Below are positions 61,301 through 64,000 of a DNA stretch of 64,000 nt, in pieces; the stretch's first letter is position 1, and each line of letters starts with the position of its first letter. Both the position numbers and the translations under genes were made by a program. Origin of the DNA: Auxenochlorella pyrenoidosa. Lineage: Eukaryota; Chlorophyta; Trebouxiophyceae; Chlorellales; Chlorellaceae. The DNA lies in contig KQ481950.1 in assembly GCA_001430745.1 (NCBI GenBank), positions 1,155,514-1,219,513 on the forward strand, written 5' to 3'. The notes under the pieces are model-generated. The model saw nothing but the letters and a program-made list of their open reading frames with translations. It was not told where the DNA came from and ran no database searches.

Positions 61301-64000
61301 CCACCGCCACCAGCGAGTAGCGCACGTCGGGGCGCTCTGCAGGCAGGTTGGAAGTAGAAAGCGGCAAGCAGATTGGTACAGCATGCATTAGGTGGCCCCT
61401 TGATTCAGAGATGAGATGCAAATCAAAGGCAGGCAGCGGTTTAATTGCAGCGACCTCCCCTCACCCTGCGCCACGCGGGCCGCGCTCCAGATGTCGCGCT
61501 TGCTGATCTCCACAAAGCGGCCATCCAGGCCCAGAGCCGCCAGCGAGCCCGCCACCATGCCGGCGCTGGTCAGGCTGTTGAGCACCACGCTGGCGTCGCC
61601 CAGCTGGGCAGCCTCGGCGGCAAAGGTTGTGTCGCGGGAGCCCAGCACATGGCGCACCCCCAGGCTGTGCAGCAGCGCTCGCTTGGCAGTGCCACTGGCG
61701 GTGGCAATCACAGTGGCGCCCTTGGCCTGGGCCACCTGGATGGCAGCCAGGCCCACGCCGCCGGCAGCGGCATGCACCAGCACGCTTTCACCAGCCTTGA
61801 GCCCAGCTGCCTTCCTGAGGGCCATCTCCACTGCAGGCGAGTAAGTGGGTGCAAGGCAGGCGAGGTTATGGCCTTTCCCCTTGGGAACAAGCAGGATTTT
61901 GCTGGTGTTGCTGAGTCTCTATTAGTGGGAAGCAGCCTGGTGAAACCTGACAAGGCATTGTTGAGCTTGCATGTTGGGCGAGTGCATCCTGCCCTGTGCT
62001 GCGCAGGGCAAGCAGCTGTCCAGAAGCCCCACCTGTGACAAACACGGTGGGGGTGGTTGCAGCCTCCTCGAAGCTCAGAGTGGCCGGCATGGGCGCCAGC
62101 ATGGCGGATGGGGAGCACACCACGGTGCCCAGGCAGCCATGCGCCAGGCCAAACACGGCATCGCCTGCAGCAAAAGGTTGTGTGGGATCACAGACGGGGG
62201 CTTTTATAAAAGAGGCGAAGGGACCCGGCATTACAAGGGCTCATCCATGGCCTGTCTGCCAAACTCCCAGCTAGCCATCAAGATGCAGCCGTAGCTCAGC
62301 TATCGTTCAGGATTCACGCGTGCTGACCTGGCTTGAACGCAGAAGCAGCTCCAGCGTGCATGATGATGCCGGCGCAGTCGCTGCCAGGTGGGCCGGGGTC
62401 TCCAGGGTACATGCCCAGCACGTTGAGCACGTCCCTGCAGAGGCAGGTAACAAGCATGGGGCCCATGGGGTTGAAGTGTTGCATCTTCGAACAATATGGA
62501 GGAAATGTTATGCAAGCCTCTGCTCACGCTCTGTGCTGATGCAGCACTGCCCCCAGGCCAGGCGGCTGCACCATGCTTGCCTGAAGTTGATGCCGACCGC
62601 CTTCACCGCAACCAGCACCTCATCGGGCTTGAGCTTGGCGGCGGCCTCCCCAAGGTCCACGGGCTGGCAGGCCAGGCTGGCCAGGGAGCCCCGGGGCATG
62701 GGGCGGACCTGCACCTGGCCGGCCGCTGGGGCCACCACGCGGCTGCATGGCAAGGTTCGAGGTACACACATGTTTGTGGGCAGCGCACGGGTATGGCCCA
62801 AAGCAGCTGCACCCTTCGTTGCACGCGGCTGAAACTTTTGCTCTGGATCACCTGGGGAGGAGGCGGGGTGTGGTCCTCACGCGCCGCCGTGTGCGCACAG
62901 CCTGCAGGATGCCCCGCTGCTTGCCAGCCCCATTGGAGTGGGCCTCCTGCGCTGCCACCCCCAGGCTCAGGCTGTCGCTAGCAGCAAGGGTGTAGGCGGT
63001 GGCGGCATGCTCGGTGGCAGCCACTCGCAGCAGGCCCTCCAGTGCCGAGGCTGCCAGCACCCGTGCGCCGCTGGCAGCCCCTGCTGCAGGGCTGCCATCT
63101 GACAGGACATCAGCCATGGCCACCTCGACAGCCGGCGCCTGCACCGCTTGGGCGCGCTGCAGCAGGTGCAGGGCAGCGCTGGCGGCGCTGTGTGGGGTGC
63201 CGGCCGCCAGGTCAACCTGCGCTGAGCCTCCACCAACTGCCAGGAGGGCAGACGCTGCCGGCTGGATGAGGACAGCTGACTGCCGGCCGGCAGGCGCCTG
63301 CTCGGCAGCCTGCCAGGCGACCTCGTACACAAAGTCTGCAGGTTTGACAGAGGCTGCCGCCGGCGTTTGACCCACAGCTGACTTGGGCTTGGAGACCCTG
63401 GTGTGCAGGTCTGCCAGGCTGGCGAGCGTGCTGCCAGCTGGCGGGCACAGCGCAAAGCTGGATGTGTCAGCCTGCCCAGCGGGCACGGCATGCGCCGCGC
63501 TGGTGCTGCCCGCCAGCTCTCCGCAGGCTGCAGCTGACCGCCGGTCGACCAGAGCAAACGACCCCACAGCCACTGGCACCTTGGCGCCACAGCCAGGGGC
63601 AGCCACGCCGAGGTGCAGGCAGGCATCCATGCAGGGCGGGGGCACGAGGTAGCCGTCGGTGCTGTGTCTGCTGTCTGAAATGATACTGCCGGTGGCGTGC
63701 CCAGAAGCAGGCTCGGCCTTGGTGGGTGGGGAAGGCGTCAGCGCTGCCATCGCCCTGCTAAGCAGCAGGCGCTTGACAGCCAGGGTTTGCACAGCAACTG
63801 CTGCTGCCGCGTGCACCGCGACCGCCGTGGCAGCGGCCGCAGCCAAGCGCAGGCAGCCGTGCGCGATCGGCGTGCTGCGCCTGCTGCCAGGGCGCTCGGC
63901 GTGCACCAGCTGCAAGTCTCCGCTTGCGGGGTCCAGGCTGCAGCGCAGCACAGCGCCGCTGCGCTGCTGCCCCTGCTTCCTGCCCTGCGGCTCCTCCCTG
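1..64000 (-). CDS. Giant AT-less modular type I polyketide synthase gene (partial at both ends)
   Basis: One intron-rich gene fills the window. Repeated KS, DH, ER, KR and ACP domains follow one another in a single direction, and each ACP continues through a short linker (motif VPLERWD or similar) into the next KS, so no intergenic space is visible. Reading-frame breaks coincide with GT-AG type junctions (usually CAG|GTG) at matching positions in different modules. The 5' end, including the first KS and the loading region, lies beyond 64000; the stop codon lies beyond position 1. By rough estimate the window encodes on the order of 15,000 residues, a megadalton-scale protein. No AT is present, so a separate malonyl transferase and a phosphopantetheinyl transferase must act on it. 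Green algae are known to carry multimodular PKSs with ATs displaced in trans and modules multiplied by duplication; in Chlamydomonas such an enzyme acts in zygospore wall maturation. The product here is unknown. The gene could be annotated as several fragments by automated models. Confidence 0.9.
140..170. repeat. Poly-G tract in a TE intron
   Basis: A run of G broken by single C bases, on the plus strand (C-rich in the transcript). It sits in the intron whose donor follows the exon ending IWRVM (about 184). It is prone to replication and sequencing slippage, so the exact length is unreliable. Confidence 0.8.
1214..1272 (-). repeat. G-rich intron tract (G-quadruplex candidate) inside the TE
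   Basis: The plus strand is a C-run array (CCCCC, CCCCCC, CCCC repeated, separated by A or G), so the transcript carries many G-runs of 3-6. It lies immediately downstream of the donor after SFSQFLQ, between the first and second TE exons. Four or more closely spaced G-runs meet the usual pattern for an RNA quadruplex. Confidence 0.6.
1545..1928 (-). CDS. M11 acyl carrier protein (ACP)
   Basis: Last carrier domain before the TE. The exon opening at 1928 reads [20 protein letters not shown], followed by [20 protein letters not shown]. The phosphopantetheine Ser codon is at 1851-1853. After an intron (exon high end 1622) it finishes [19 protein letters not shown]. The usual [10 protein letters not shown] is changed to [10 protein letters not shown], and the usual FDYP becomes YDHQ, making this the most divergent ACP of the window. 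It is followed by an acidic linker (SDDSEVEDI) into the TE. The position suits specific docking to the TE. Confidence 0.88.
2122..3170 (-). CDS. M11 dehydratase-like domain, predicted inactive
   Basis: Follows the KS directly in the same exon. The segment [20 protein letters not shown] aligns with [14 protein letters not shown] of the other DHs, but the catalytic His is Tyr (YxxxGxxxxP instead of HxxxGxxxxP). [11 protein letters not shown] segment near 2510 keeps the second-hotdog Asp. The rest is Ala-rich. No KR precedes the ACP, so there would be no hydroxyl to eliminate; loss of the His fits relaxed selection. It probably remains as a structural spacer. The exon ends at 2122 with HLQAQ, next to a GTGGGC donor. 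Confidence 0.75.
3200..5150 (-). CDS. M11 ketosynthase (KS)
   Basis: Last condensing domain. It runs from linker [11 protein letters not shown] through [34 protein letters not shown] and [15 protein letters not shown] (nucleophile Cys codon 4414-4416), [37 protein letters not shown] (first His codon 3863-3865), [14 protein letters not shown] (second His) and [16 protein letters not shown]. All three catalytic residues are present, so it should elongate. The HGTGT motif is altered to HSNGT, and NQDGR to NTNGR. At least four introns interrupt it. No AT follows. Confidence 0.88.
5302..5505 (-). CDS. M10 ACP
   Basis: Carrier domain. [18 protein letters not shown] is followed by [16 protein letters not shown] (Ser codon 5420-5422) and [20 protein letters not shown]. 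The linker into the next KS begins [17 protein letters not shown]. Only one ACP is present. It follows a DH and a short Ala/Ser-rich linker rather than a KR. Confidence 0.9.
5513..5571 (+). repeat. G-run tract in the intron before the M10 ACP
   Basis: The plus strand holds about ten G-runs of 3-8 bases separated by T or A (GGGGGTGGGTTAAGGGGGTG and similar). It is the template strand of the gene, so the transcript is C-rich. It lies just upstream (in gene direction) of the exon beginning [10 protein letters not shown]. It meets the pattern for a DNA G-quadruplex. Confidence 0.6.
5740..7035 (-). CDS. M10 dehydratase-like domain and linker, no KR or ER
   Basis: The DH begins in the KS exon. [20 protein letters not shown] keeps the HxxxGxxxxP His, and [12 protein letters not shown] follows. 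In the second hotdog the expected Asp (LDSCLQLG in sister domains) is Glu: [14 protein letters not shown] near 6430. An exon near 5740-6000 ([17 protein letters not shown], then [14 protein letters not shown]) leads straight to the ACP. No Rossmann GGxGxxG, no SSVAALLG and no NYSAAN segment exists here, so reduction is absent and the beta-keto group should persist. Confidence 0.75.
7060..9085 (-). CDS. M10 KS
   Basis: Runs from linker [14 protein letters not shown] and [20 protein letters not shown] (Pro of the usual MDPQQR is Ala) through [38 protein letters not shown] (Cys codon 8167-8169), [62 protein letters not shown] and [16 protein letters not shown]. The Cys-His-His set is complete. 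No intron sits beside the Cys codon, unlike M4, M5, M6 and M8. Confidence 0.92.
9355..9605 (-). CDS. M9 ACP
   Basis: [20 protein letters not shown], then [20 protein letters not shown] (Ser codon 9480-9482) and [20 protein letters not shown]. Uninterrupted by introns and in the same exon as the preceding KR. The downstream linker is acidic ([19 protein letters not shown]) and leads into the M10 KS. Confidence 0.93.
9690..10485 (-). CDS. M9 ketoreductase (KR)
   Basis: NADPH-dependent KR of the short-chain dehydrogenase fold. Motifs in order: [19 protein letters not shown] (Rossmann), [33 protein letters not shown] (Lys), [15 protein letters not shown] (Ser) and [13 protein letters not shown] (Tyr, Asn), then [13 protein letters not shown]. 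The catalytic set is complete. The Asp in VLAD occupies the diagnostic place of the B-type LDD motif, which suggests a D-configured hydroxyl before dehydration (inference). Confidence 0.92.
10490..11790 (-). CDS. M9 enoylreductase (ER)
   Basis: MDR-type NADPH enoylreductase in about five exons: [68 protein letters not shown] with the cofactor loop [36 protein letters not shown] and [20 protein letters not shown]; then, after a 128-bp intron (10703-10830), [20 protein letters not shown] and [15 protein letters not shown]. With DH and KR present this module should fully reduce its beta-carbon. The last intron and its flanks are nearly identical to those of the M1 ER. Confidence 0.92.
10663..10888 (-). 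repeat. ER block shared with 61297-61522 (copy 1)
   Basis: A 226-bp stretch covering exon end, the entire 128-bp intron 10703-10830 and exon start differs by eye at only two positions from 61297-61522. One difference lies in the intron (AGTGG versus AGCGG on the plus strand) and one in the exon (CTCCAAATGT versus CTCCAGATGT). The other ER introns at the same position have unrelated sequences. Confidence 0.9.
11950..13500 (-). CDS. M9 dehydratase (DH) and pseudo-KR linker
   Basis: Double-hotdog dehydratase in one long exon. [20 protein letters not shown] carries the His (HxxxAxxxxP, Gly replaced by Ala), followed by [13 protein letters not shown]. Uniquely in this window it also has the canonical [18 protein letters not shown] segment. 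The Asp is in [19 protein letters not shown] (near 12780). A pseudo-KR/linker starting [14 protein letters not shown] (near 12440) runs to [14 protein letters not shown], where the ER begins after an intron. Predicted active. Confidence 0.88.
13590..15990 (-). CDS. M9 KS, divergent lineage
   Basis: Reads [73 protein letters not shown] (Cys codon 15033-15035), [45 protein letters not shown] (split by an intron from [16 protein letters not shown]), [11 protein letters not shown] and [14 protein letters not shown]. The catalytic triad is complete. It differs from the other KSs throughout: NTACSSS for [14 protein letters not shown] for [13 protein letters not shown] for GHSEPAAG, and FGMSGVNAH for FAFQGTNAH. 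It resembles more typical bacterial and fungal KSs, suggesting a separate origin. Confidence 0.88.
16130..16365 (-). CDS. M8 ACP
   Basis: [20 protein letters not shown], then [20 protein letters not shown] (Ser codon 16244-16246) and [20 protein letters not shown]. It lies in one exon with the end of the KR. Its linker ([20 protein letters not shown]) leads into the M9 KS. Confidence 0.93.
16470..17375 (-). CDS. M8 KR
   Basis: [79 protein letters not shown] and [15 protein letters not shown]. An intron (about 16690-16815) precedes [20 protein letters not shown]. Lys, Ser, Tyr and Asn are all present, so it should be active, with a B-type-like LAD motif. Confidence 0.92.
17380..18580 (-). CDS. 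M8 ER
   Basis: [20 protein letters not shown] and [11 protein letters not shown]; then [54 protein letters not shown] and [16 protein letters not shown]; then [20 protein letters not shown], an intron, [20 protein letters not shown] and [17 protein letters not shown]. Here the middle exons are fused into one (17700-18320), whereas M9 and M7 split them near the FEEAAT segment. Confidence 0.92.
17783..17928 (-). repeat. ER block shared with 61542-61687
   Basis: This 146-bp exon block matches 61542-61687 in the M1 ER with three differences counted by eye (GCGCCG/GCGTCG and two near the CAGCAG end). It encodes the region from about [20 protein letters not shown] to [10 protein letters not shown]. 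It borders the M9-like block of the M1 ER. Confidence 0.88.
18580..20060 (-). CDS. M8 DH and pseudo-KR linker
   Basis: [20 protein letters not shown] gives HxxxGxxxxP (His near 19925). After an intron come [17 protein letters not shown] and the second-hotdog Asp in [20 protein letters not shown] (near 19340). [13 protein letters not shown] (near 19030) starts the pseudo-KR/linker, which ends [14 protein letters not shown] at the ER. The DH has no YGPxF motif, as is usual for this gene. Predicted active. Confidence 0.85.
20080..22160 (-). CDS. M8 KS
   Basis: Linker [92 protein letters not shown], an intron, then [15 protein letters not shown] (Cys codon 21148-21150). The intron beside the Cys starts with a GC donor (ACAG|GCTAGT). 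It continues [71 protein letters not shown] and [16 protein letters not shown]. The triad is complete. It is cut into six or more exons. Confidence 0.9.
22330..22565 (-). CDS. M7 ACP
   Basis: [20 protein letters not shown], then [20 protein letters not shown] (Ser codon 22449-22451) and [20 protein letters not shown]. It lies in one exon with the KR C-terminus and is followed by a long Ala/Pro-rich linker to the M8 KS. Confidence 0.93.
22660..23615 (-). CDS. M7 KR
   Basis: The Rossmann motif is split by an intron (about 23410-23550): SWAVTGGVG then [15 protein letters not shown]. It continues [73 protein letters not shown] and [18 protein letters not shown] (Phe and Lys replace the usual Trp and Ala of VQWGAWAG). 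Lys, Ser, Tyr and Asn are present; predicted active. Confidence 0.88.
23620..24920 (-). CDS. M7 ER
   Basis: [20 protein letters not shown] and [128 protein letters not shown], an intron, [20 protein letters not shown] and [17 protein letters not shown]. The cofactor-binding loop is intact; predicted active. Confidence 0.92.
24920..26500 (-). CDS. M7 DH and pseudo-KR linker
   Basis: [20 protein letters not shown] carries the His (near 26335). After an intron the domain resumes [16 protein letters not shown], with the Asp in [20 protein letters not shown] (near 25745). [16 protein letters not shown] (near 25440) opens the pseudo-KR/linker ending [17 protein letters not shown]. Predicted active; no YGPxF motif. 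Confidence 0.87.
26520..28240 (-). CDS. M7 KS
   Basis: [91 protein letters not shown] (Cys codon 27683-27685), [44 protein letters not shown] split by an intron from [29 protein letters not shown] and [31 protein letters not shown] stretch encoded by CTG/CAG repeats near 26700 lies before the last motif. The triad is complete; no intron at the Cys codon. Confidence 0.92.
28440..28660 (-). CDS. M6 ACP
   Basis: [20 protein letters not shown], then [20 protein letters not shown] (Ser codon 28542-28544), [20 protein letters not shown] and [13 protein letters not shown]. The usual ELRNSLE is ELYSSLQ. It shares an exon with the KR end and the start of the M7 KS, direct evidence that M6 and M7 belong to one polypeptide. 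Confidence 0.93.
28740..30070 (-). CDS. M6 pseudo-KR linker and KR (no ER)
   Basis: [16 protein letters not shown] (near 30060) starts the structural half. The catalytic half has [50 protein letters not shown], an intron (about 29155-29275), [27 protein letters not shown] and [16 protein letters not shown], then [20 protein letters not shown]. Lys, Ser, Tyr and Asn are all present. With the DH dead and no ER, M6 should leave a beta-hydroxyl. Confidence 0.88.
30130..30930 (-). CDS. M6 degenerate dehydratase region
   Basis: It sits where other modules have their DH and has comparable length, but the catalytic signatures are gone. Where sisters read [17 protein letters not shown] this reads [20 protein letters not shown], with no His. 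The Asp region (LDSCLQLG elsewhere) reads [17 protein letters not shown] weak hotdog-like pattern ([15 protein letters not shown]) remains. It is predicted inactive and retained as a spacer. The reading frame is open, so the decay is by substitution rather than by frameshift. Confidence 0.75.
30930..32850 (-). CDS. M6 KS
   Basis: Linker [85 protein letters not shown], an intron, then [20 protein letters not shown] (Cys codon 31987-31989); [90 protein letters not shown]. The triad is complete. The M6 KS shares its Cys-adjacent intron and the segment [10 protein letters not shown] with M5, suggesting close relationship. Confidence 0.92.
33050..33290 (-). CDS. M5 third tandem ACP
   Basis: [20 protein letters not shown], then [20 protein letters not shown] (Ser codon 33176-33178) and [20 protein letters not shown]. 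Its core DNA is identical to that of the first ACP of the triplet over about 190 bp. It is preceded by a basic linker ([20 protein letters not shown]) and followed by a Ser/acidic one ([18 protein letters not shown]) and then the M6 KS. Confidence 0.95.
33080..34112 (-). repeat. Tandem triplicated ACP-coding repeat
   Basis: Three direct copies of about 190 bp (cores 33080-33267, 33497-33684 and 33925-34112) with a period of about 420 bp. Copies 33080-33267 and 33925-34112 look identical; the middle copy differs at about a dozen sites. The linkers between them are unrelated in sequence, so only the ACP cores have been homogenised. Confidence 0.92.
33475..33710 (-). CDS. M5 second tandem ACP
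   Basis: [20 protein letters not shown] and [20 protein letters not shown] (Ser codon 33593-33595). The protein core is identical to its two neighbours, while the DNA carries scattered, mostly silent differences. It is preceded by the basic linker [19 protein letters not shown] and followed by an acidic one ([16 protein letters not shown]). Confidence 0.95.
33910..34140 (-). CDS. M5 first tandem ACP
   Basis: [20 protein letters not shown] and [20 protein letters not shown] (Ser codon 34022-34024), then [20 protein letters not shown]. It follows the basic linker [20 protein letters not shown]. All three ACPs lie in one uninterrupted exon with the KR C-terminus. Tandem ACPs usually act in parallel to raise flux or capacity. 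Confidence 0.95.
34280..35215 (-). CDS. M5 KR
   Basis: [79 protein letters not shown] and [15 protein letters not shown]; an intron (about 34560-34680); then [20 protein letters not shown]. Lys, Ser, Tyr and Asn are present. The intron falls between the catalytic Tyr and the VQWGAW strand, as in M3, M4 and M8. Confidence 0.92.
35220..36530 (-). CDS. M5 ER
   Basis: [20 protein letters not shown] and [71 protein letters not shown] (FEAAAS in place of FEEAAT); [60 protein letters not shown]; an intron; [40 protein letters not shown]. The cofactor loop is intact. Confidence 0.92.
36530..37935 (-). CDS. M5 DH and pseudo-KR linker
   Basis: [20 protein letters not shown] has HxxxGxxxxP (His near 37780), followed by [17 protein letters not shown]. 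The Asp is in [20 protein letters not shown] (near 37330). [15 protein letters not shown] (near 37020) opens the pseudo-KR/linker, ending [19 protein letters not shown] end, DH, linker and ER start are all in one exon. Predicted active. Confidence 0.88.
37950..40400 (-). CDS. M5 KS
   Basis: [85 protein letters not shown], an intron, then [20 protein letters not shown] (Cys codon 39439-39441); [44 protein letters not shown] split by an intron from [20 protein letters not shown] split by an intron from [26 protein letters not shown]. The triad is complete. It is the most fragmented KS here, with eight or so exons. Confidence 0.9.
40550..40970 (-). CDS. M4 ACP (intron in the middle)
   Basis: [20 protein letters not shown], then [11 protein letters not shown] (Ser codon 40841-40843). 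A GT-AG intron (about 40677-40829) interrupts it at the Val codon, and it resumes [20 protein letters not shown] and [13 protein letters not shown]. The upstream linker is acidic then strongly basic ([20 protein letters not shown], then [20 protein letters not shown]); the downstream linker is acidic ([11 protein letters not shown]). Confidence 0.92.
41180..42215 (-). CDS. M4 KR
   Basis: [38 protein letters not shown], an intron, then [48 protein letters not shown] and [18 protein letters not shown]; another intron; [20 protein letters not shown]. Lys, Ser, Tyr and Asn are present; predicted active. Confidence 0.9.
42420..43790 (-). CDS. M4 ER
   Basis: [20 protein letters not shown] and [131 protein letters not shown]; an intron of about 190 bp; [40 protein letters not shown]. 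Active-site regions are intact. Confidence 0.92.
43800..45330 (-). CDS. M4 DH and pseudo-KR linker
   Basis: [20 protein letters not shown] (His near 45165) and [18 protein letters not shown]. The Asp is in [20 protein letters not shown] (near 44705). [20 protein letters not shown] (near 44310) lies in the pseudo-KR/linker, which ends [16 protein letters not shown]. It shares one 2.7-kb exon with the second part of the KS and the start of the ER. Predicted active. Confidence 0.88.
45340..47000 (-). CDS. M4 KS
   Basis: [89 protein letters not shown], an intron, then [20 protein letters not shown] (Cys codon 46158-46160); [90 protein letters not shown]. The triad is complete. From the Cys onward the whole KS is one exon. 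Confidence 0.92.
47107..47134 (-). repeat. G-run tract in the intron before the M4 KS
   Basis: The plus strand reads as C-runs of 4-6 separated by A or T (CCCCCACCCCCACCCTCCCA and on), so the transcript is G-rich. It is a quadruplex candidate beside the junction feeding the M4 KS linker. Confidence 0.5.
47330..47720 (-). CDS. M3 second ACP (intron in the middle)
   Basis: [20 protein letters not shown], then [13 protein letters not shown] (Ser codon 47613-47615). An intron of about 140 bp follows, and the domain resumes [20 protein letters not shown] and [17 protein letters not shown]. The intron position matches that in the M4 ACP, next to the conserved VE(L/F)RN helix. Confidence 0.9.
47800..48030 (-). 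CDS. M3 first ACP
   Basis: [20 protein letters not shown], then [20 protein letters not shown] (Ser codon 47919-47921), [20 protein letters not shown] and [14 protein letters not shown]. It shares an exon with the KR C-terminus and the first half of the second ACP, so the two carriers are certainly in tandem. Confidence 0.95.
48190..49600 (-). CDS. M3 pseudo-KR linker and KR (no ER)
   Basis: [17 protein letters not shown] (near 49570) opens the structural half, and [20 protein letters not shown] follows. Catalytic half: [97 protein letters not shown]; an intron; [20 protein letters not shown] and [15 protein letters not shown]. Lys, Ser, Tyr and Asn are present. The 3' part is nearly identical in DNA to that of M2. 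Confidence 0.9.
48298..48433 (-). repeat. KR-end block shared with M2 (53699-53833)
   Basis: About 135 bp encoding [14 protein letters not shown] and [20 protein letters not shown] differs at about four positions by eye from 53699-53833. Together with the shared KS-DH-KR-ACP-ACP layout this marks M2 and M3 as recent duplicates or as targets of gene conversion. Confidence 0.85.
49650..50460 (-). CDS. M3 DH
   Basis: [20 protein letters not shown] (His near 50325), [19 protein letters not shown], and the Asp in [20 protein letters not shown] (near 49875). There is no YGPxF motif. It continues without an intron into the pseudo-KR/KR, so M3 lacks an ER and should leave an alpha,beta double bond. 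Confidence 0.9.
50490..52700 (-). CDS. M3 KS
   Basis: [94 protein letters not shown] (Cys codon 51889-51891; Val replaces Ala before the Cys); [44 protein letters not shown] split by an intron from [44 protein letters not shown]. The triad is complete. Confidence 0.9.
52990..53240 (-). CDS. M2 second ACP
   Basis: [20 protein letters not shown], then [20 protein letters not shown] (Ser codon 53120-53122) and [20 protein letters not shown]. The [10 protein letters not shown] segment is shared with the three M5 ACPs. It is followed by a Ser/Gly linker ([20 protein letters not shown]). Confidence 0.95.
53280..53520 (-). CDS. M2 first ACP
   Basis: [20 protein letters not shown], then [20 protein letters not shown] (Ser codon 53414-53416), [20 protein letters not shown] and [11 protein letters not shown]. 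It shares one uninterrupted exon with the KR end and the second ACP. Confidence 0.95.
53620..54935 (-). CDS. M2 pseudo-KR linker and KR (no ER)
   Basis: [17 protein letters not shown] (near 54930) opens the structural half. Catalytic half: [98 protein letters not shown]; an intron (about 53828-53935); [20 protein letters not shown]. Lys, Ser, Tyr and Asn are present; predicted active. Confidence 0.9.
53699..53833 (-). repeat. KR-end block shared with M3 (48298-48433)
   Basis: Partner of the block at 48298-48433; about four differences over about 135 bp by eye. The similarity stops at the intron boundary just after the GAPAS codons. Confidence 0.85.
55090..55885 (-). CDS. M2 DH
   Basis: [20 protein letters not shown] (His near 55740), [19 protein letters not shown], and the Asp in [18 protein letters not shown] (near 55240). 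HxxxGxxxxP is intact. It runs without an intron into the KR half. Predicted active, leaving an alpha,beta double bond because M2 has no ER. Confidence 0.88.
55930..58250 (-). CDS. M2 KS
   Basis: [40 protein letters not shown], then [59 protein letters not shown] (Cys codon 57491-57493); [16 protein letters not shown], an intron, then [88 protein letters not shown]. The triad is complete. About seven exons. Confidence 0.9.
58580..59510 (-). CDS. M1 ACP, split by introns and an assembly gap
   Basis: [14 protein letters not shown], an intron, then [20 protein letters not shown] (Ser codon 59270-59272) and [16 protein letters not shown]. The exon ends at 59219 with CAG next to GCAAGG, a GC-type donor. 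The next exon starts at 58657 with [20 protein letters not shown]. Joining them reproduces the length of [14 protein letters not shown] in sister ACPs, so nothing coding is missing in the gap. Confidence 0.88.
58658..59218 (-). other. Intron holding a 361-bp assembly gap
   Basis: Positions 58849-59209 are N. The gap is flanked by poly-C (58837-58848) and poly-C/G-run (59210-59214) sequence, which is typical of a low-complexity tract that failed assembly. The inferred intron is 561 bp in this assembly, with GC donor and AG acceptor; its true length is unknown. Confidence 0.8.
59640..61045 (-). CDS. M1 KR
   Basis: [26 protein letters not shown] joined across an intron to [48 protein letters not shown]; an intron; [30 protein letters not shown]; an intron; [17 protein letters not shown]; an intron; [20 protein letters not shown]. 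Lys, Ser, Tyr and Asn are present. It is the most intron-rich KR in the window and the least like the others, and its LED motif is B-type-like. Confidence 0.87.
60772..60928 (-). other. Intron with an apparent GA donor in the M1 KR
   Basis: Alignment to sister KRs ([16 protein letters not shown]) requires ITGGS plus a split Gly codon plus [10 protein letters not shown]. The only junction giving that length is TCAG|GAAAGC ... TTGCAG|GCGGCC, a GA-AG intron. A GC donor two codons earlier would delete two residues of the nucleotide-binding loop. A sequencing error at the donor (GA for GT or GC) is an alternative. Confidence 0.5.
61130..62745 (-). CDS. M1 ER
   Basis: [20 protein letters not shown] and [11 protein letters not shown]; a [17 protein letters not shown] exon near 62330-62435; [100 protein letters not shown]; a 128-bp intron (61337-61464); [28 protein letters not shown]. 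The cofactor loop is intact. It is a mosaic: adjacent blocks match the M9 ER and the M8 ER almost exactly. Confidence 0.9.
61297..61522 (-). repeat. ER block shared with 10663-10888 (copy 2)
   Basis: 226 bp including the complete intron 61337-61464, differing from the M9 copy at two positions. Similarity ends abruptly at 61522, where CCATCCAGG here replaces CCGCCGGGG, encoding GLDG instead of SPGG before RFVEIS. Confidence 0.9.
61542..61687 (-). repeat. ER block shared with 17783-17928
   Basis: 146-bp exon block with three differences from the M8 ER. It lies only 19 bp from the block shared with M9, so the two donors meet within one exon. Confidence 0.88.
62880..64000 (-). CDS. M1 DH (C-terminal part) and pseudo-KR linker, truncated by the window edge
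   Basis: The frame is open to the right edge ([10 protein letters not shown]... into [20 protein letters not shown]). The first hotdog with the catalytic His, and the M1 KS, are outside. The second-hotdog Asp is in [19 protein letters not shown] (near 63628). [16 protein letters not shown] (near 63320) opens the pseudo-KR/linker, which continues across an intron to VRPMPRGSL at the ER start. Activity cannot be judged without the His. Confidence 0.85.

Noticed and set aside
1..64000. Several separate genes or a set of single-module PKSs
   Set aside because: ACP of one module and KS linker of the next share exons (for example M6/M7 and M7/M8), and no start/stop pair or intergenic stretch separates modules. 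Transcript data could still show splitting.
1..64000. Frame-shifted pseudogene, because reading frames break often
   Set aside because: Breaks fall at CAG|GTG donors and CAG acceptors at equivalent positions in different modules, and joined exons restore conserved motifs with correct spacing.
1..64000. Bacterial trans-AT PKS cluster
   Set aside because: Dense spliceosomal introns and absence of operon structure rule out a bacterial source.
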